DNA of 64,000 nt from assembly GCA_016933025.1 (NCBI GenBank), contig JAFGBT010000037.1, positions 33,683-97,682 on the forward strand, in the 5' to 3' direction. The translations under genes were made by a program, and so were the position numbers. Of the stretch, positions 26,540-35,036 are shown piece by piece. The notes under the pieces were generated by a model that saw only the letters and a program-made list of their open reading frames with translations, was not told the origin of the DNA and did not search any database. Source of the stretch: Spirochaetota bacterium (GTDB lineage Bacteria > Spirochaetota > UBA4802 > UBA5550). Every line of letters starts with the position of its first letter. Position 1 is the stretch's first letter.

Positions 26540-26878
26540 ATGGATATAACGACCAGATCAAAAGGGGATGTAGTGCTGCTGGATATCTCCGGCGAAATCG
26601 ACCTGTATAACGCGCCGGAAATCAAGGATGTCATAAGCAAGCTCATCGAAGAGAGGAAATACAATGTCGTTATAAACCTCGAAAAGGTATCATATATAGA
26701 TTCTTCGGGTATCGGCGCCCTCATATCCAGCCTGTCAAACCTCAAGAAATACCAGGGCGGGTTGAAAATCATCAACGTGTTCGCCTCGGTGCGCAAGGTG
26801 TTCGAATTAACCAAGTTGACTTCTTTTTTTGAGATCTTTGATTCCGAGGAAGATGCCATTAACTCATTTTCCGGGTAG
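26540..26878 (+). CDS. STAS-domain anti-sigma factor antagonist (RsbV/SpoIIAA-like)
   Basis: 112 residues, a single STAS domain: VVLLDISGEIDLYNAPEIKDV, YNVVINLEKVSYIDSSGIGALISSL and FELTKLTSFFEIF. The serine in DSSGIG is the usual phosphorylation site. Such proteins are switched by a kinase and a PP2C-type phosphatase. The response regulator-PP2C protein at 48520-49620 is a possible partner, though unlinked. GAGGGGGGACC lies before the ATG. No kinase of the RsbW type is in the window. Confidence 0.9.
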   Translation: MDITTRSKGDVVLLDISGEIDLYNAPEIKDVISKLIEERKYNVVINLEKVSYIDSSGIGALISSLSNLKKYQGGLKIINVFASVRKVFELTKLTSFFEIFDSEEDAINSFSG

Positions 26879-26949
26879 CATCTGAGTCATTTTCATAGAT
26901 ATCATTTCACTAACCATAATCAAATTTATTTTATTTTTATGAGGTCGCC

Positions 26950-28146
26950 ATGATGCGTATGAGAAATGTATTGGTTTTATTGTTTACCGCTCTGTCGATC
27001 ACCGTGTTGATAGGGTGCACGGTTAGCGTTCCCATCAGGGAAATGACCGACGCAAAAACAGGGATAAAATCTGCCGAGAAGGTGAAGGCCGACAAGTACG
27101 CTCCCAATGAGCTCGGTTCAGCCCAGGCGAAGCTGATAGAAAGCCACGGCCAGGTCGCCGGGAAAGACGCCGACAAGGCCAAGACGTCCGCCGTGGAAGC
27201 GGCCGACCTCGCGCTTGCGGCATACAACAAGTCGCTACCGCTCCTGGCAAAGGACACCATCGAGATAGCAGACAAGAGCCTCGATGAAGCCGGTGAAGTA
27301 TATGCCGAGCGTCTTGCGCCGGCCGAGTACCGGGACGCGGAGGATGCTCTCAAGCAAGCCAACGACCAGTTTCAGGACAAGCAATACGCTGAGGCGTACC
27401 AGTCCGCCGTCAGGGCCGATGAAAAGGCGAAAAATGCGCGCAACATCGCCATCGGGAAGAATTCCCTCCTCGGCGATTCGATTGCCGAGGTGAAGCGGAC
27501 GCTTGAAGAGGCTGAGCAGTATGGGGCGAAGAAATACGCGCCTGAGAAAGTAAGGCTTGCGAGCGAGAATTTGGTCCTGGCGGAAGAGGCTTACAAGGAG
27601 CAGGAACTGAAGAAGGGGTTCTCCGCGGTCGAAGTGGCGAAACTGAACGCCGACGAGGCGCTTCTCGAAGCGCTGAAAAAAACGGCGGCAGACAGGCTCG
27701 CCGAGGCGAAGAAGGCAATCGCCCTTGCGGAGAAATCGAAGTTTGCCGGCCAGAGGAGCAACGAGCTGAACGCGGCAAAGGAATCGCTTGAGAGCGCGAA
27801 ATCGAAACTGGCCGATTCGAAATACAAGGACTCGATCGCCGATTCCGACGAGGCCCTGAGGCTCGCGTACCTCGTAATGGGCAGGAAACCGGACGGCACC
27901 GAGGTGGCCGCGGCGGTGGAGGAGACCACGCCCGTGGAAGAGCAGGTTGCCGAGGAAAAAGACTACTGGGAATACCGGGTGGTCTACCGCGAGCGATACA
28001 AGGACTGTCTCTGGTACATAGCGAAGAAATACTACGGTAACGGCATGCTATGGAAAAAGATATACAAATACAATAAGGATCTGGTACGGAATCCTAATTT
28101 AATCTATCCCGGCTGGATTATAAAGGTGCCGAAACTTAAAAAGTAG
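26950..28146 (+). CDS. Lipoprotein with helical (DUF4398-like) repeats and C-terminal LysM domain
   Basis: 398 residues. Signal peptide with lipobox LIGC (about residue 24) predicts a lipid-anchored protein. The middle (about 35-320) is alpha-helical with repeated units of the form KYAP..LGSAQAKLIESH, RLAPAEYRDAEDALKQAND and KYAPEKVRLASENLVLAEE, as in DUF4398 and related helical repeats. The C-terminus (about 340-398) is a LysM motif: DCLWYIAKKYYGNGMLWKKIYKYN and NPNLIYPGWIIKVP. It likely links an outer membrane or membrane anchor to peptidoglycan. The first ATG at 26950 and the second at 26953 are equally usable; GAGGTCG precedes them. Confidence 0.87.
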   Translation: MMRMRNVLVLLFTALSITVLIGCTVSVPIREMTDAKTGIKSAEKVKADKYAPNELGSAQAKLIESHGQVAGKDADKAKTSAVEAADLALAAYNKSLPLLAKDTIEIADKSLDEAGEVYAERLAPAEYRDAEDALKQANDQFQDKQYAEAYQSAVRADEKAKNARNIAIGKNSLLGDSIAEVKRTLEEAEQYGAKKYAPEKVRLASENLVLAEEAYKEQELKKGFSAVEVAKLNADEALLEALKKTAADRLAEAKKAIALAEKSKFAGQRSNELNAAKESLESAKSKLADSKYKDSIADSDEALRLAYLVMGRKPDGTEVAAAVEETTPVEEQVAEEKDYWEYRVVYRERYKDCLWYIAKKYYGNGMLWKKIYKYNKDLVRNPNLIYPGWIIKVPKLKK

Positions 28147-28254
28147 GGGGCCGGGGATTTAACCGGCAGTATATATTTTTCTTCTTATTTACAGGGGGGA
28201 TACCCCGGCTGCGGCTTGTTTCGTCTACTGTGACTGCGATGTCGTGAATATGGC

Positions 28255-28283
28255 TTGACTGATTTCAGGGTATACATTATCAG
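28255..28283 (+). promoter_or_regulatory. Possible promoter upstream of the group-2 sigma gene
   Basis: TTGACT, a 17-base spacer, and TATCAG, located 115 bases before the start codon at 28398. The -10 box is weak. Confidence 0.3.
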
Positions 28284-28397
28284 TTATATCGGTAGTAAAA
28301 AGGTTTATTGTTCCGGGCCGCGCGAGAAAGAGACCCGGTGCGCGCATAAAAAGCCTCTTCCGCGCGAGATTAACAGACGCGTAGAGTTTCTGGCCCT

Positions 28398-29402
28398 ATG
28401 AAAAAGCAGAGCAAGAAAAAAAAGGTCACCAAAAAAAAGGAAGAGACGTCTGTCGACCTTCTTACGGAAAACGATGCCGCGGATGAAAATTCAGATCTGG
28501 ATTTGGTAGAGGATGTCGATCTGGATGTCACCAAGCCTCGTCTGAAGAGCAAAAAGAGGGAATCGGGCGGATATTCGGACTCGTCGATTTCATGGTACCT
28601 GGACCAGATCAACAAAATCCCGCTTCTTTCCAGAGAGGAGGAGGACTCCCTCGCCCGCGCCACGCGCGACGGCGATGAGAACGCAAAGAACAGGCTGATC
28701 AAGGCCAACCTTCGCTTCGTCGTTTCAATCGCGAAAAAATACCAGACCAGCGGCATCTCGCTCCTTGACCTGATTAACGAAGGGAACATGGGACTCATCA
28801 AGGCGGCTGAGAAGTTCGACCCGGACCGCGGCTTCCATTTCATATCGTACGCGGTCTGGTGGATACGCCAGGCCATTATTCTGGCGATCTCCCAGAAGGC
28901 GTCGCTCATCCGTCTCCCCCTCAACAGGACTGCCGACATCCAGAAAATTGAGAAGGTCCACAAGAAGCTCGAGAGCAGGCTCGGGAGGGAACCGACCCCC
29001 GGAGAAATTGCCGAAGACCTCGACATGGACGACGAGGAAATCAACCATCTCCGCAATATAACACAGGACTACATATCGCTCGATTCGTCGTACGGCGATT
29101 CGGAGGACACCACCATTCTCAGCATGATTGTCGACCAGCGCGTCGATTCGCCGGACAAGAACGTACTTGACGAGTCGCTCTCCTCGGCGCTGAATGACGT
29201 GCTGAAGACCCTGACGGAATCGGAGCGGCAGATCATCAAGATGCGCTTTGGCCTTGACGGCTCTGAGCCGATGTCCCTCCAGCAGATAGGCGACGAGTTC
29301 AACCTCTCCAAGGAGCGGATACGGCAGATCGAGAAAAAAGCGATACGGCGACTTCGCCATCCGTCGCGGAGCCAGCGGCTGAAGAGCTTTCTCCAGGATT
29401 GA
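28398..29402 (+). CDS. RNA polymerase sigma-70 family factor, RpoD/RpoS-like (group 2)
   Basis: 334 residues. A lysine-rich then acidic N-terminus replaces region 1.1, so the large region of primary RpoD is absent. Region 1.2 is SSISWYLDQINKIPLLSREEE; region 2 is NLRFVVSIAKKYQ, DLINEGNMGLIKAAEKFD, FHFISYAVWWIRQAI; region 3 RLPLNRTADIQKIEKVHKKL; region 4 LTESERQIIKMRFGLDG and SLQQIGDEFNLSKERIRQIEKKA. Either the housekeeping sigma of a lineage with a short N-terminus or an alternative RpoS-type factor; the sequence alone does not decide. The next gene follows after three bases. Confidence 0.9.
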   Translation: MKKQSKKKKVTKKKEETSVDLLTENDAADENSDLDLVEDVDLDVTKPRLKSKKRESGGYSDSSISWYLDQINKIPLLSREEEDSLARATRDGDENAKNRLIKANLRFVVSIAKKYQTSGISLLDLINEGNMGLIKAAEKFDPDRGFHFISYAVWWIRQAIILAISQKASLIRLPLNRTADIQKIEKVHKKLESRLGREPTPGEIAEDLDMDDEEINHLRNITQDYISLDSSYGDSEDTTILSMIVDQRVDSPDKNVLDESLSSALNDVLKTLTESERQIIKMRFGLDGSEPMSLQQIGDEFNLSKERIRQIEKKAIRRLRHPSRSQRLKSFLQD

Positions 29403-29405
29403 GCC

Positions 29406-30479
29406 ATGAAATATTTTTTTCCCGGACTGATAGCGGGGGCCTGCGCGGCCCTCTTCCTGTTTTCGCCGGCTCCCGGAATCGAAATATACCCGGAATGGTG
29501 GGGAGGAATCAACGCGCTTGCGCGCCTTGAAAAATCGCCGGTTAATCACGGCACAAAGGCGGGCTTTTTTGTAAAGATAAACGACCGGGACTACGCGATC
29601 CTCGGAGGGGACGGCGATACCGCAGCTGCCGGGTCGATTGCCGACGGGCTTGCCGCCTTCAGCGGCAGCGGCAGGTATTACGTGAAATATCAGAAGGTCG
29701 GGTCGGCCGTCGAGTTCTTCAACGTCGACGGCGAGCGGTTCTGGAAGCTCGAGTCCCTCGAATACCCCTTCCTGTCCCACAACGCTAAGCTTATCATGCT
29801 GATGAATGGCGACCACTCGAAGATTCGGCTGGCGGATATCAACGGCAACCTGATGGACAACAGCATATCAGGTAGGACGTGCACGGCACTGTCATTCTCC
29901 GACGCCGGCGATTTCGGAGCGGTCGGGTTTTTAGACGGTTCGTATTATTTCGTAGGCCCGAAGGGAAAAATTCTCGGAAGCGGAATGGCGCCCGCCGGCG
30001 CCATGGTCAAGGGGATTGACGTGAGCGGCAACGGGGCGTACGGTGCGGTCCATTACGGGAACAACGCGAGGGATTGCGTCCGGATCGTCGAGATGGAGAC
30101 TGGCGACCATGACGAGGCCGAGCTTTCCCACCTCCATCAGGTGAAGACCTCTCTGCACATGAGCGCGAGGGGATACTGCACCGTGATCGATGTCGACCGC
30201 GTGCTCTACATATCCCCTTCCGGCCGGGTGAAGATGACCATAACTATTCCGCCGAAGAGGCCCGGCCATTCGTCCATACGCTTCCTGAATGGAATATACG
30301 CCGTTACATACACGGAGCAGGCCGGGGCGGCCAAGCTCATCCTGTTCAGGGACGACGGGGTCATCCTTTTCTCGCAGGAGTTCCCGTCCGAATCCTTTCT
30401 CGACGTCTCGCTGCAGGGAGACCTGGTGTTTCTGAGGGGGTCCGACAGCGTATACTGCTATAGTATACACCGACCTTAA
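29406..30479 (+). CDS. Exported protein, probable beta-propeller-like, function unknown
   Basis: 357 residues with an N-terminal signal-like hydrophobic segment (about 1-22, PGLIAGACAALFLFSPAPG). The rest is beta-rich with repeating units of the type GDFGAVGFLDGSYYFVGPKGKIL, GAYGAVHYGNNARDCVRIVEM, RGYCTVIDVDRVLYISPSGRV and LQGDLVFLRGSDSVYCY, suggestive of a propeller. No family recognised. It starts three bases after the sigma gene, so expression is probably coupled. A palindromic repeat region follows it. Confidence 0.75.
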   Translation: MKYFFPGLIAGACAALFLFSPAPGIEIYPEWWGGINALARLEKSPVNHGTKAGFFVKINDRDYAILGGDGDTAAAGSIADGLAAFSGSGRYYVKYQKVGSAVEFFNVDGERFWKLESLEYPFLSHNAKLIMLMNGDHSKIRLADINGNLMDNSISGRTCTALSFSDAGDFGAVGFLDGSYYFVGPKGKILGSGMAPAGAMVKGIDVSGNGAYGAVHYGNNARDCVRIVEMETGDHDEAELSHLHQVKTSLHMSARGYCTVIDVDRVLYISPSGRVKMTITIPPKRPGHSSIRFLNGIYAVTYTEQAGAAKLILFRDDGVILFSQEFPSESFLDVSLQGDLVFLRGSDSVYCYSIHRP

Positions 30480-30539
30480 GCAGTGCAATATGCGACAGCG
30501 GGATCAAGCCCCCCCGCGATTATAGAATATAATTCTGAA

Positions 30540-30716
30540 TTCGAGCCCCCCACCGCCCCCAGAGGGGGGGGTGCAAGAGCAGGATGAAGATGAGTCAGGC
30601 TATCGCAACTTTTCGAAGTCCCCCTCTGGGCGTTGCACTGAGCCCTTCGACAAGCCTGTGGTGAGCCTGTCGAACCGCTCAGGGCAAGCCTGTCGAAGTG
30701 GGATTTGGGGGGGGTG
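30540..30716. repeat. Two-hairpin palindromic element interrupted by a second repeat
   Basis: Left arm GAGCCCCCCACC with hairpin CCCCCAGAGGGGG (30556-30568), then TGCAAG, about 45 bases, AAGTCCCCCTCTGGG (30617-30630). At 30631-30700 a different repeat with CCCTTCGACAAGCCTGT and CAAGCCTGTCGAAG words intervenes. It resumes with GGGATTTGGGGGGGGTGCTC. The uninterrupted version of the same design is at 52817-52908. Fills the gap between two convergent genes. Confidence 0.75.
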
Positions 30717-30719
30717 CTC

Positions 30720-31607
30720 TCAAGCGTTAAATTCATCATCATTTAAGAGAAATCCGCATTCCTCTTGAGCGATCCGGTACTCATCCATCATCTCAATCAC
30801 GCGCGCGAGCTTTTCGGCAACATCATATTTCTTTCTTTTCTTCGCCCCTTCAAGCAGAATGCGCGTTTTTGTCCTGGCAGTGTCTATTGCAGCATTCCGG
30901 TGTTCAGGGCTCAGTGAGAGACCGTGCCGTTCAAGCAGGCCGAGGATCGAGTAGACCCTGAAGCGGTCCATGCCCGGGTATCGGGCCGAGAGCTGGTCCG
31001 GATGGCCGCCGCGCCGCACCACGAGCTCCTCGGGAACGAGTCCGACCCATTCATCCTTTGCCATCCTGAGCCAGAGGTCGTAGTCTTCACACGCGGGCAG
31101 GCGTTCGTCAAACGTCCCGTGGCGCTCGAAAAGGTCCCGGCGGATGACGACCGCCGAAGGGCTGATGAGGCAGAGCCCGAGCGAGTCGATGAAGATGTCC
31201 CCCTCCCGCTTGAGGTGCCGGTTCCCCGGGTTTACCCTTCGGCCATTTCGTATCCAGCGTTCCCCCGTCTGGTGCATCCGGACTTCCGGCCGCTCGCGGA
31301 TGTAGCGATGCTGCCGTTCCAACTTGCGGGGGAGCCAGCGGTCGTCCGAGTCGAGGAAGGCGATCCAGGGCGAGGTGGAGAGGCGGATGCCATGGTTCCG
31401 GGCGGCGCTCACGCCCCGGTGTTCCTGGCGGACGAACATCAGTCGGTCGCCGTATTCCTCGGGGATGATTGGAGCGCCGTCGCTAGAGCCGTCGTCGATC
31501 ACGATCAACTCGAAATCTTTGCATGATTGGTCCAGGACAGAATCGACGGCCTCCCTGAGCAGACTGAGGCGGTTGTGGACCGGGATGATTACTGAAAAGA
31601 GTGGCAT
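30720..31607 (-). CDS. Family 2 glycosyltransferase
   Basis: 295 residues. GT-A fold with the N-terminal FSVIIPVHNRLSLLREAVDSV, DFELIVIDDGSSDG for nucleotide-sugar binding, and the DXD-like AFLDSDDRW. CEDYDLWLRMA matches the acceptor-side acidic motif of GT2 enzymes. It probably adds a sugar to a cell-surface glycan; the donor cannot be told. No polysaccharide cluster surrounds it. The gene lies just downstream (on the minus strand) of tRNA-Ala. Confidence 0.9.
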   Translation of the reverse strand: MPLFSVIIPVHNRLSLLREAVDSVLDQSCKDFELIVIDDGSSDGAPIIPEEYGDRLMFVRQEHRGVSAARNHGIRLSTSPWIAFLDSDDRWLPRKLERQHRYIRERPEVRMHQTGERWIRNGRRVNPGNRHLKREGDIFIDSLGLCLISPSAVVIRRDLFERHGTFDERLPACEDYDLWLRMAKDEWVGLVPEELVVRRGGHPDQLSARYPGMDRFRVYSILGLLERHGLSLSPEHRNAAIDTARTKTRILLEGAKKRKKYDVAEKLARVIEMMDEYRIAQEECGFLLNDDEFNA

Positions 31608-31622
31608 GGCTGCACGCTAAAT

Positions 31623-31650
31623 GGAAACGGCGGATGTTCACCCGCCGTTT
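31623..31650 (-). terminator. Hairpin after tRNA-Ala
   Basis: On the minus strand AAAACGGCGG, a short loop, then CCGCCGTTT. The stem is strong and the T-tract is short. It sits four bases beyond the tRNA 3' end. Confidence 0.6.
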
Positions 31651-31654
31651 TCTG

Positions 31655-31728
<74 letters not shown>

Positions 31729-31812
31729 GTCTGATACGTTACGGTAAATCTAATGAAATGGGCACAATCTGTCAATACTATTGTGCAAATAATGGATACA
31801 AAATCGGGGCGG

Positions 31813-32241
31813 TCATTCTTTCCTATTAAGTTCGATGGCCACGCTTACCTTGTTGATCCCGGCCTGCTTGGTCGCGTCCAGTACTCTTACGAAAAAATCA
31901 ACGGAGGCGCGTTTGTCCGCTTTTACAATGACACCGTTTTCCTTTGCTTCCCCTGCGCGTTTCGACAGGGCGGCGGCAAGCGACTTTTCATCCACAAGTT
32001 CGCCGCCTAAGTAGATTTCGTTTTTTGAGGAGACCGTTACGATCAGCGGTCTTTCTCCCATCAGCTGCGTCCTGGTCAGTCCCTTCGGCAGGTTAACATT
32101 AATCTTTGATTCCTGGTGCGGGCTGAAGGTGTACAGAAGGCTAAAGCTTATGAAGAAGAAGATAAACAGGTTCATGATGATGTCGGTCAGCGCTACTGAC
32201 TCGAGTGATATCCCCGACTTGACTCTTGTCCTGATCTTCAT
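31813..32241 (-). CDS. exbD: ExbD/TolR family biopolymer transport protein
   Basis: 142 residues with one N-terminal membrane helix (about 20-42) preceded by SLESVALTDIIMNLFIFF, where the aspartate of the TDIIMNLF motif is the proton-carrying residue of ExbD/TolR. A periplasmic domain follows (ITVSSKNEIYLGGELVDEKSL, VIVKADKRASVDFFVRVLDAT). It overlaps the exbB-like gene by four bases and forms the proton-driven motor with it. No TonB is seen nearby. Confidence 0.92.
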   Translation of the reverse strand: MKIRTRVKSGISLESVALTDIIMNLFIFFFISFSLLYTFSPHQESKINVNLPKGLTRTQLMGERPLIVTVSSKNEIYLGGELVDEKSLAAALSKRAGEAKENGVIVKADKRASVDFFVRVLDATKQAGINKVSVAIELNRKE

Positions 32242-32873
32242 TTTTTCTTCCTTGAGTGGGTCACCTTCATCAGGCCGACCAGCTCTTCTCCGTAGTGGTT
32301 CATTTCCCTGGCGACGTTGTTGATTCTGTTCATGTACAGGTTGTAAACGATGTAGAAGGTGATCGCCACGAGGAGGCCCGAGGCGGTGGTTATCATGGCT
32401 TGATAGATCCCCGATGCGAGCTGCTCCACCGTTACCGAATCAGCAGCCTGCTCCCATGCCATGAAGGCCCGTATCAGCCCGAGGATCGTGCCGAAAAACC
32501 CGAGCATCGGCTCGACGCCGACGATGATCAGCAGTATGCCCATCCGTTTTTCCAAGCGCGCTACCTCGTCGTTGCCGGCGTGTTCCATCATGATTTCGAC
32601 TTCAACCGGCTCTTCGCCCCAGTGCTCGATCCCCGTCTCGAATACCCTCCCGATAGGGTGTTGCGTGCCAGAGCAGGCGTCGAGGGCGGCATCGCGGCTT
32701 CCCCGCTTCATCAGCGAGAATATCCTTTCGGCGAAGGCCTTCACGTCCAGCCTGATCTTCCAGAGGAGCGCGCCCCGCTCGATCGAAAGAGCCAGAGCTA
32801 TTATGGAGCCCAGTATAATGGGCGCCATGACCCATCCGCCCTTGACGATGATGTTATTGGTCAGTATATCCAT
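32238..32873 (-). CDS. exbB: MotA/TolQ/ExbB family proton channel protein
   Basis: 211 residues. Three membrane helices: GWVMAPIILGSIIALALSIE near the N-terminus, then ILLIIVGVEPMLGFFGTILGLIRAF and YQAMITTASGLLVAITFYIVYNLY. The LGFFGTILGL motif marks the ExbB/TolQ family. It forms a proton-conducting complex with the ExbD-like protein whose gene overlaps it by four bases (ATGA). The 382-base gap upstream holds a large palindrome. The pair could serve TonB or Tol; partner genes are absent here. Confidence 0.92.
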   Translation of the reverse strand: MDILTNNIIVKGGWVMAPIILGSIIALALSIERGALLWKIRLDVKAFAERIFSLMKRGSRDAALDACSGTQHPIGRVFETGIEHWGEEPVEVEIMMEHAGNDEVARLEKRMGILLIIVGVEPMLGFFGTILGLIRAFMAWEQAADSVTVEQLASGIYQAMITTASGLLVAITFYIVYNLYMNRINNVAREMNHYGEELVGLMKVTHSRKKK

Positions 32874-33087
32874 TAAAATACCTCGCGGTTACATACAATA
32901 CAAGGAATAAAACGCGGCGATTTGTTTCAATTTTTATCATACGCTATGTTGGGGACTCATGATTATTATGATTGGAAAAACGTCAAATGATTAATTGGGG
33001 CCGTACTCTTAAAAAGTTGTTGTCAACTGCATTTATCATAACTATCATACGCGATTGAAGCGACGTTGCACCAATTGACTAAAGATG

Positions 33088-33199
33088 TTATCCGGGGCGC
33101 GATCCATTCGCGCCCGCCCGCCAAAATAGTCCATCCATGTACTATGGCGGGCGGGAACATCCTGTTCCCTGCCGGCGCGAACGGACCGCGCCCCGACAG
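33088..33199. repeat. Large branched palindrome upstream of ispG
   Basis: GGGGCGCG(A)TCC(A)TTCGCGCC near 33091 pairs with GGCGCGAA(C)GGA(C)CGCGCCCC near 33198. Inside it CCCGCCCGCC...ATAGT pairs with ACTATGGCGGGCGGG, and GGAACATCCTGTTCC forms a small side hairpin. Two G-T or mismatch positions lie in the outer stem. Probably a mobile palindromic repeat. The rest of the 382-base gap (32874-33255) shows nothing else clear. Confidence 0.7.
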
Positions 33200-33255
33200 A
33201 TATATGCAATCGAGAGTTGTGTAGGGGTGTTGAATAATTACAGGACGGCTGATAG

Positions 33256-34335
33256 GTGAGGAATAGAAAGAAGACGAGGCAGGTCAGGGCGGGAACGCTC
33301 GCCATCGGCGGGGACGCCCCGATTTCGATCCAGACCATGACCAGCATTCCGATCGAGCGGGTGGAAGAGACCGTCGCGCAGATTAACCGGCTCGCTGGCG
33401 CGGGGGCGGAGCTGGTAAGGATTGCTCTCAGGAGCGTGGAGTCGGCGGATCTGCTCAGAAGGATCATTCCCGCCGTGAAGGTTCCCCTCTGCGCCGACAT
33501 ACACTTCGATCACCATATCGCCCTGGCCGCGATTACGGCCGGCGTACACAAAGTGAGGATCAATCCAGGCAACATAGGCGACCCGAAGGGCGTACGGGAG
33601 GTGGTGCTCGCCGCGAAAGACCGGGGGGTGCCGATACGGATAGGCGTCAACAGCGGCTCCCTCAATCGCCGGAAGTACCCGGGCGCGGCGCCCGCTGACC
33701 TGGTCGCATCCGCCATGGAACACGTGCGGATACTTGAGGACAACAACTTCAACGACATCGTCGTTTCCATCAAGTCGTCTGACATCATGCAGACCATCGA
33801 GGCGAACCGGCTCTTCGCCGCGGAGAGCGACTACCCGGTGCACATCGGCCTCACCGAGGCCGGCTATGGGCTCACCTGCGCGGTGCAGAGTGCCGTGGCC
33901 ATCGGACATCTGCTGATGGAGGGCATAGGCGACACCGTTCGCGTTTCCATGACCGGCGATCCGCTCGACGAGATCATCGTCGCGCGGAAGATTCTCGAGT
34001 CGGTGGGCGAACGCGAAGCGCTGATACGCGTCGTCTCCTGCCCCACCTGCGGGAGGACCGATCCGGGCCTCGACGTCCTTGAGCTGGCCCGGGAAGTCGA
34101 CGAAGCGGTGACCGTCAGGTTCGAGAAGATATTGAAAGAACGGGGGAGAGGGCTCCACGTCGCGGTCATGGGCTGCGAGGTGAACGGGCCTGGCGAGGCC
34201 AGGGACGCGGATGCGGGCCTGGCGGGCATACGGGACGGGAAGCTCCTTCTTTTCGCGAAGGGCGAGAAGGTCAGGGTCGTCGGGCAAAAGGATGCGGTCG
34301 CCGCGCTCATCGCGGAGATCGAAAAGCTCTTTTAG
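33256..34335 (+). CDS. ispG: 4-hydroxy-3-methylbut-2-en-1-yl diphosphate synthase IspG
   Basis: Penultimate step of the MEP pathway for isoprenoids, converting MEcPP to HMBPP with a 4Fe-4S cluster. 359 residues: TIM-barrel part with IQTMTSIPIERVEETV, LCADIHFDHHIALAA, VRINPGNIGDPKGV, then the cluster cysteines in SCPTCGRT and MGCEVNGPGEA near the C-terminus. The start is GTG 33256 with AGGA ten bases upstream. The adjacent Dph6-like and PhlG-like genes follow on the same strand but are not MEP genes. Confidence 0.96.
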   Translation: MRNRKKTRQVRAGTLAIGGDAPISIQTMTSIPIERVEETVAQINRLAGAGAELVRIALRSVESADLLRRIIPAVKVPLCADIHFDHHIALAAITAGVHKVRINPGNIGDPKGVREVVLAAKDRGVPIRIGVNSGSLNRRKYPGAAPADLVASAMEHVRILEDNNFNDIVVSIKSSDIMQTIEANRLFAAESDYPVHIGLTEAGYGLTCAVQSAVAIGHLLMEGIGDTVRVSMTGDPLDEIIVARKILESVGEREALIRVVSCPTCGRTDPGLDVLELAREVDEAVTVRFEKILKERGRGLHVAVMGCEVNGPGEARDADAGLAGIRDGKLLLFAKGEKVRVVGQKDAVAALIAEIEKLF

Positions 34336-34361
34336 CGACACATGGAAGGCGGATTATTTTT

Positions 34362-35036
34362 ATGAATATTATATCATCATGGAGCGGTGGAAAAGACAGC
34401 GCGCTGGCCTGTTACCGCGCGATGAAGGAAGGGCATGATGTGGGATGTCTCTTGAATTTCATTTCAAGTGAATACAGGCGCTGCTGCTTCCATGGAATCG
34501 AGGCGTCTCTGATGGCCGACCAGGCCGGCTGTATCGGTATTCCTATCGTACAAAAAGAGACGACTGCTGACATGAAGGAGTATGAGAGGGAATTCAAGGA
34601 GGCCATTGGAGATCTGAAATCAAAAGGATATGGCGGCATGGTGTTCGGGGACGTGTATCTGGACGAGCACAGGGAATGGGTCGAGCGGGTTTGCTCCGAA
34701 ATGGACGTTGTAGCAATAGAACCGCTCTGGAACTCCGAGCCCGGCAGGGTGATCGAGGAATTCATCGATGAAGGATTCAGTGCCGTGATAGTGAGCTGTA
34801 AGGAGGAGCTGGGGAAGGATTTTGTCGGCAGGGAGATAGACAGGGAGGTGCTGAGAGAGCTGAAGAACAGGGGCATCTGCCCGTGCGGCGAGAACGGCGA
34901 GTATCATACGCTTGTCCTTGACGGGCCGATCTTTTCCAGGAGAATAATCGTATCGGAGGCAGTACCGATCCTGAAAGATGGCTTCTGGCCCCACTGGTTT
35001 CTGGACATAAAGGACTACACGATAGAGTTAAAATAA
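34362..35036 (+). CDS. Dph6-like ATP-pyrophosphatase (adenine nucleotide alpha-hydrolase fold)
   Basis: 224 residues. The PP-loop SSWSGGKDSALACYRAM at the N-terminus is followed by MVFGDVYLDEHREWVERVC, EPLWNSEPGRVIEEFI, and the late PCGENGEYHTLVLDGP signature. These are features of the COG2102/Dph6 family. In eukaryotes and archaea Dph6 amidates diphthine on EF-2. Bacteria lack diphthamide, so the bacterial substrate is unknown. The stop codon TAA overlaps the ATG of the PhlG-like gene by one base, which points to a joint role. Confidence 0.87.
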   Translation: MNIISSWSGGKDSALACYRAMKEGHDVGCLLNFISSEYRRCCFHGIEASLMADQAGCIGIPIVQKETTADMKEYEREFKEAIGDLKSKGYGGMVFGDVYLDEHREWVERVCSEMDVVAIEPLWNSEPGRVIEEFIDEGFSAVIVSCKEELGKDFVGREIDREVLRELKNRGICPCGENGEYHTLVLDGPIFSRRIIVSEAVPILKDGFWPHWFLDIKDYTIELK

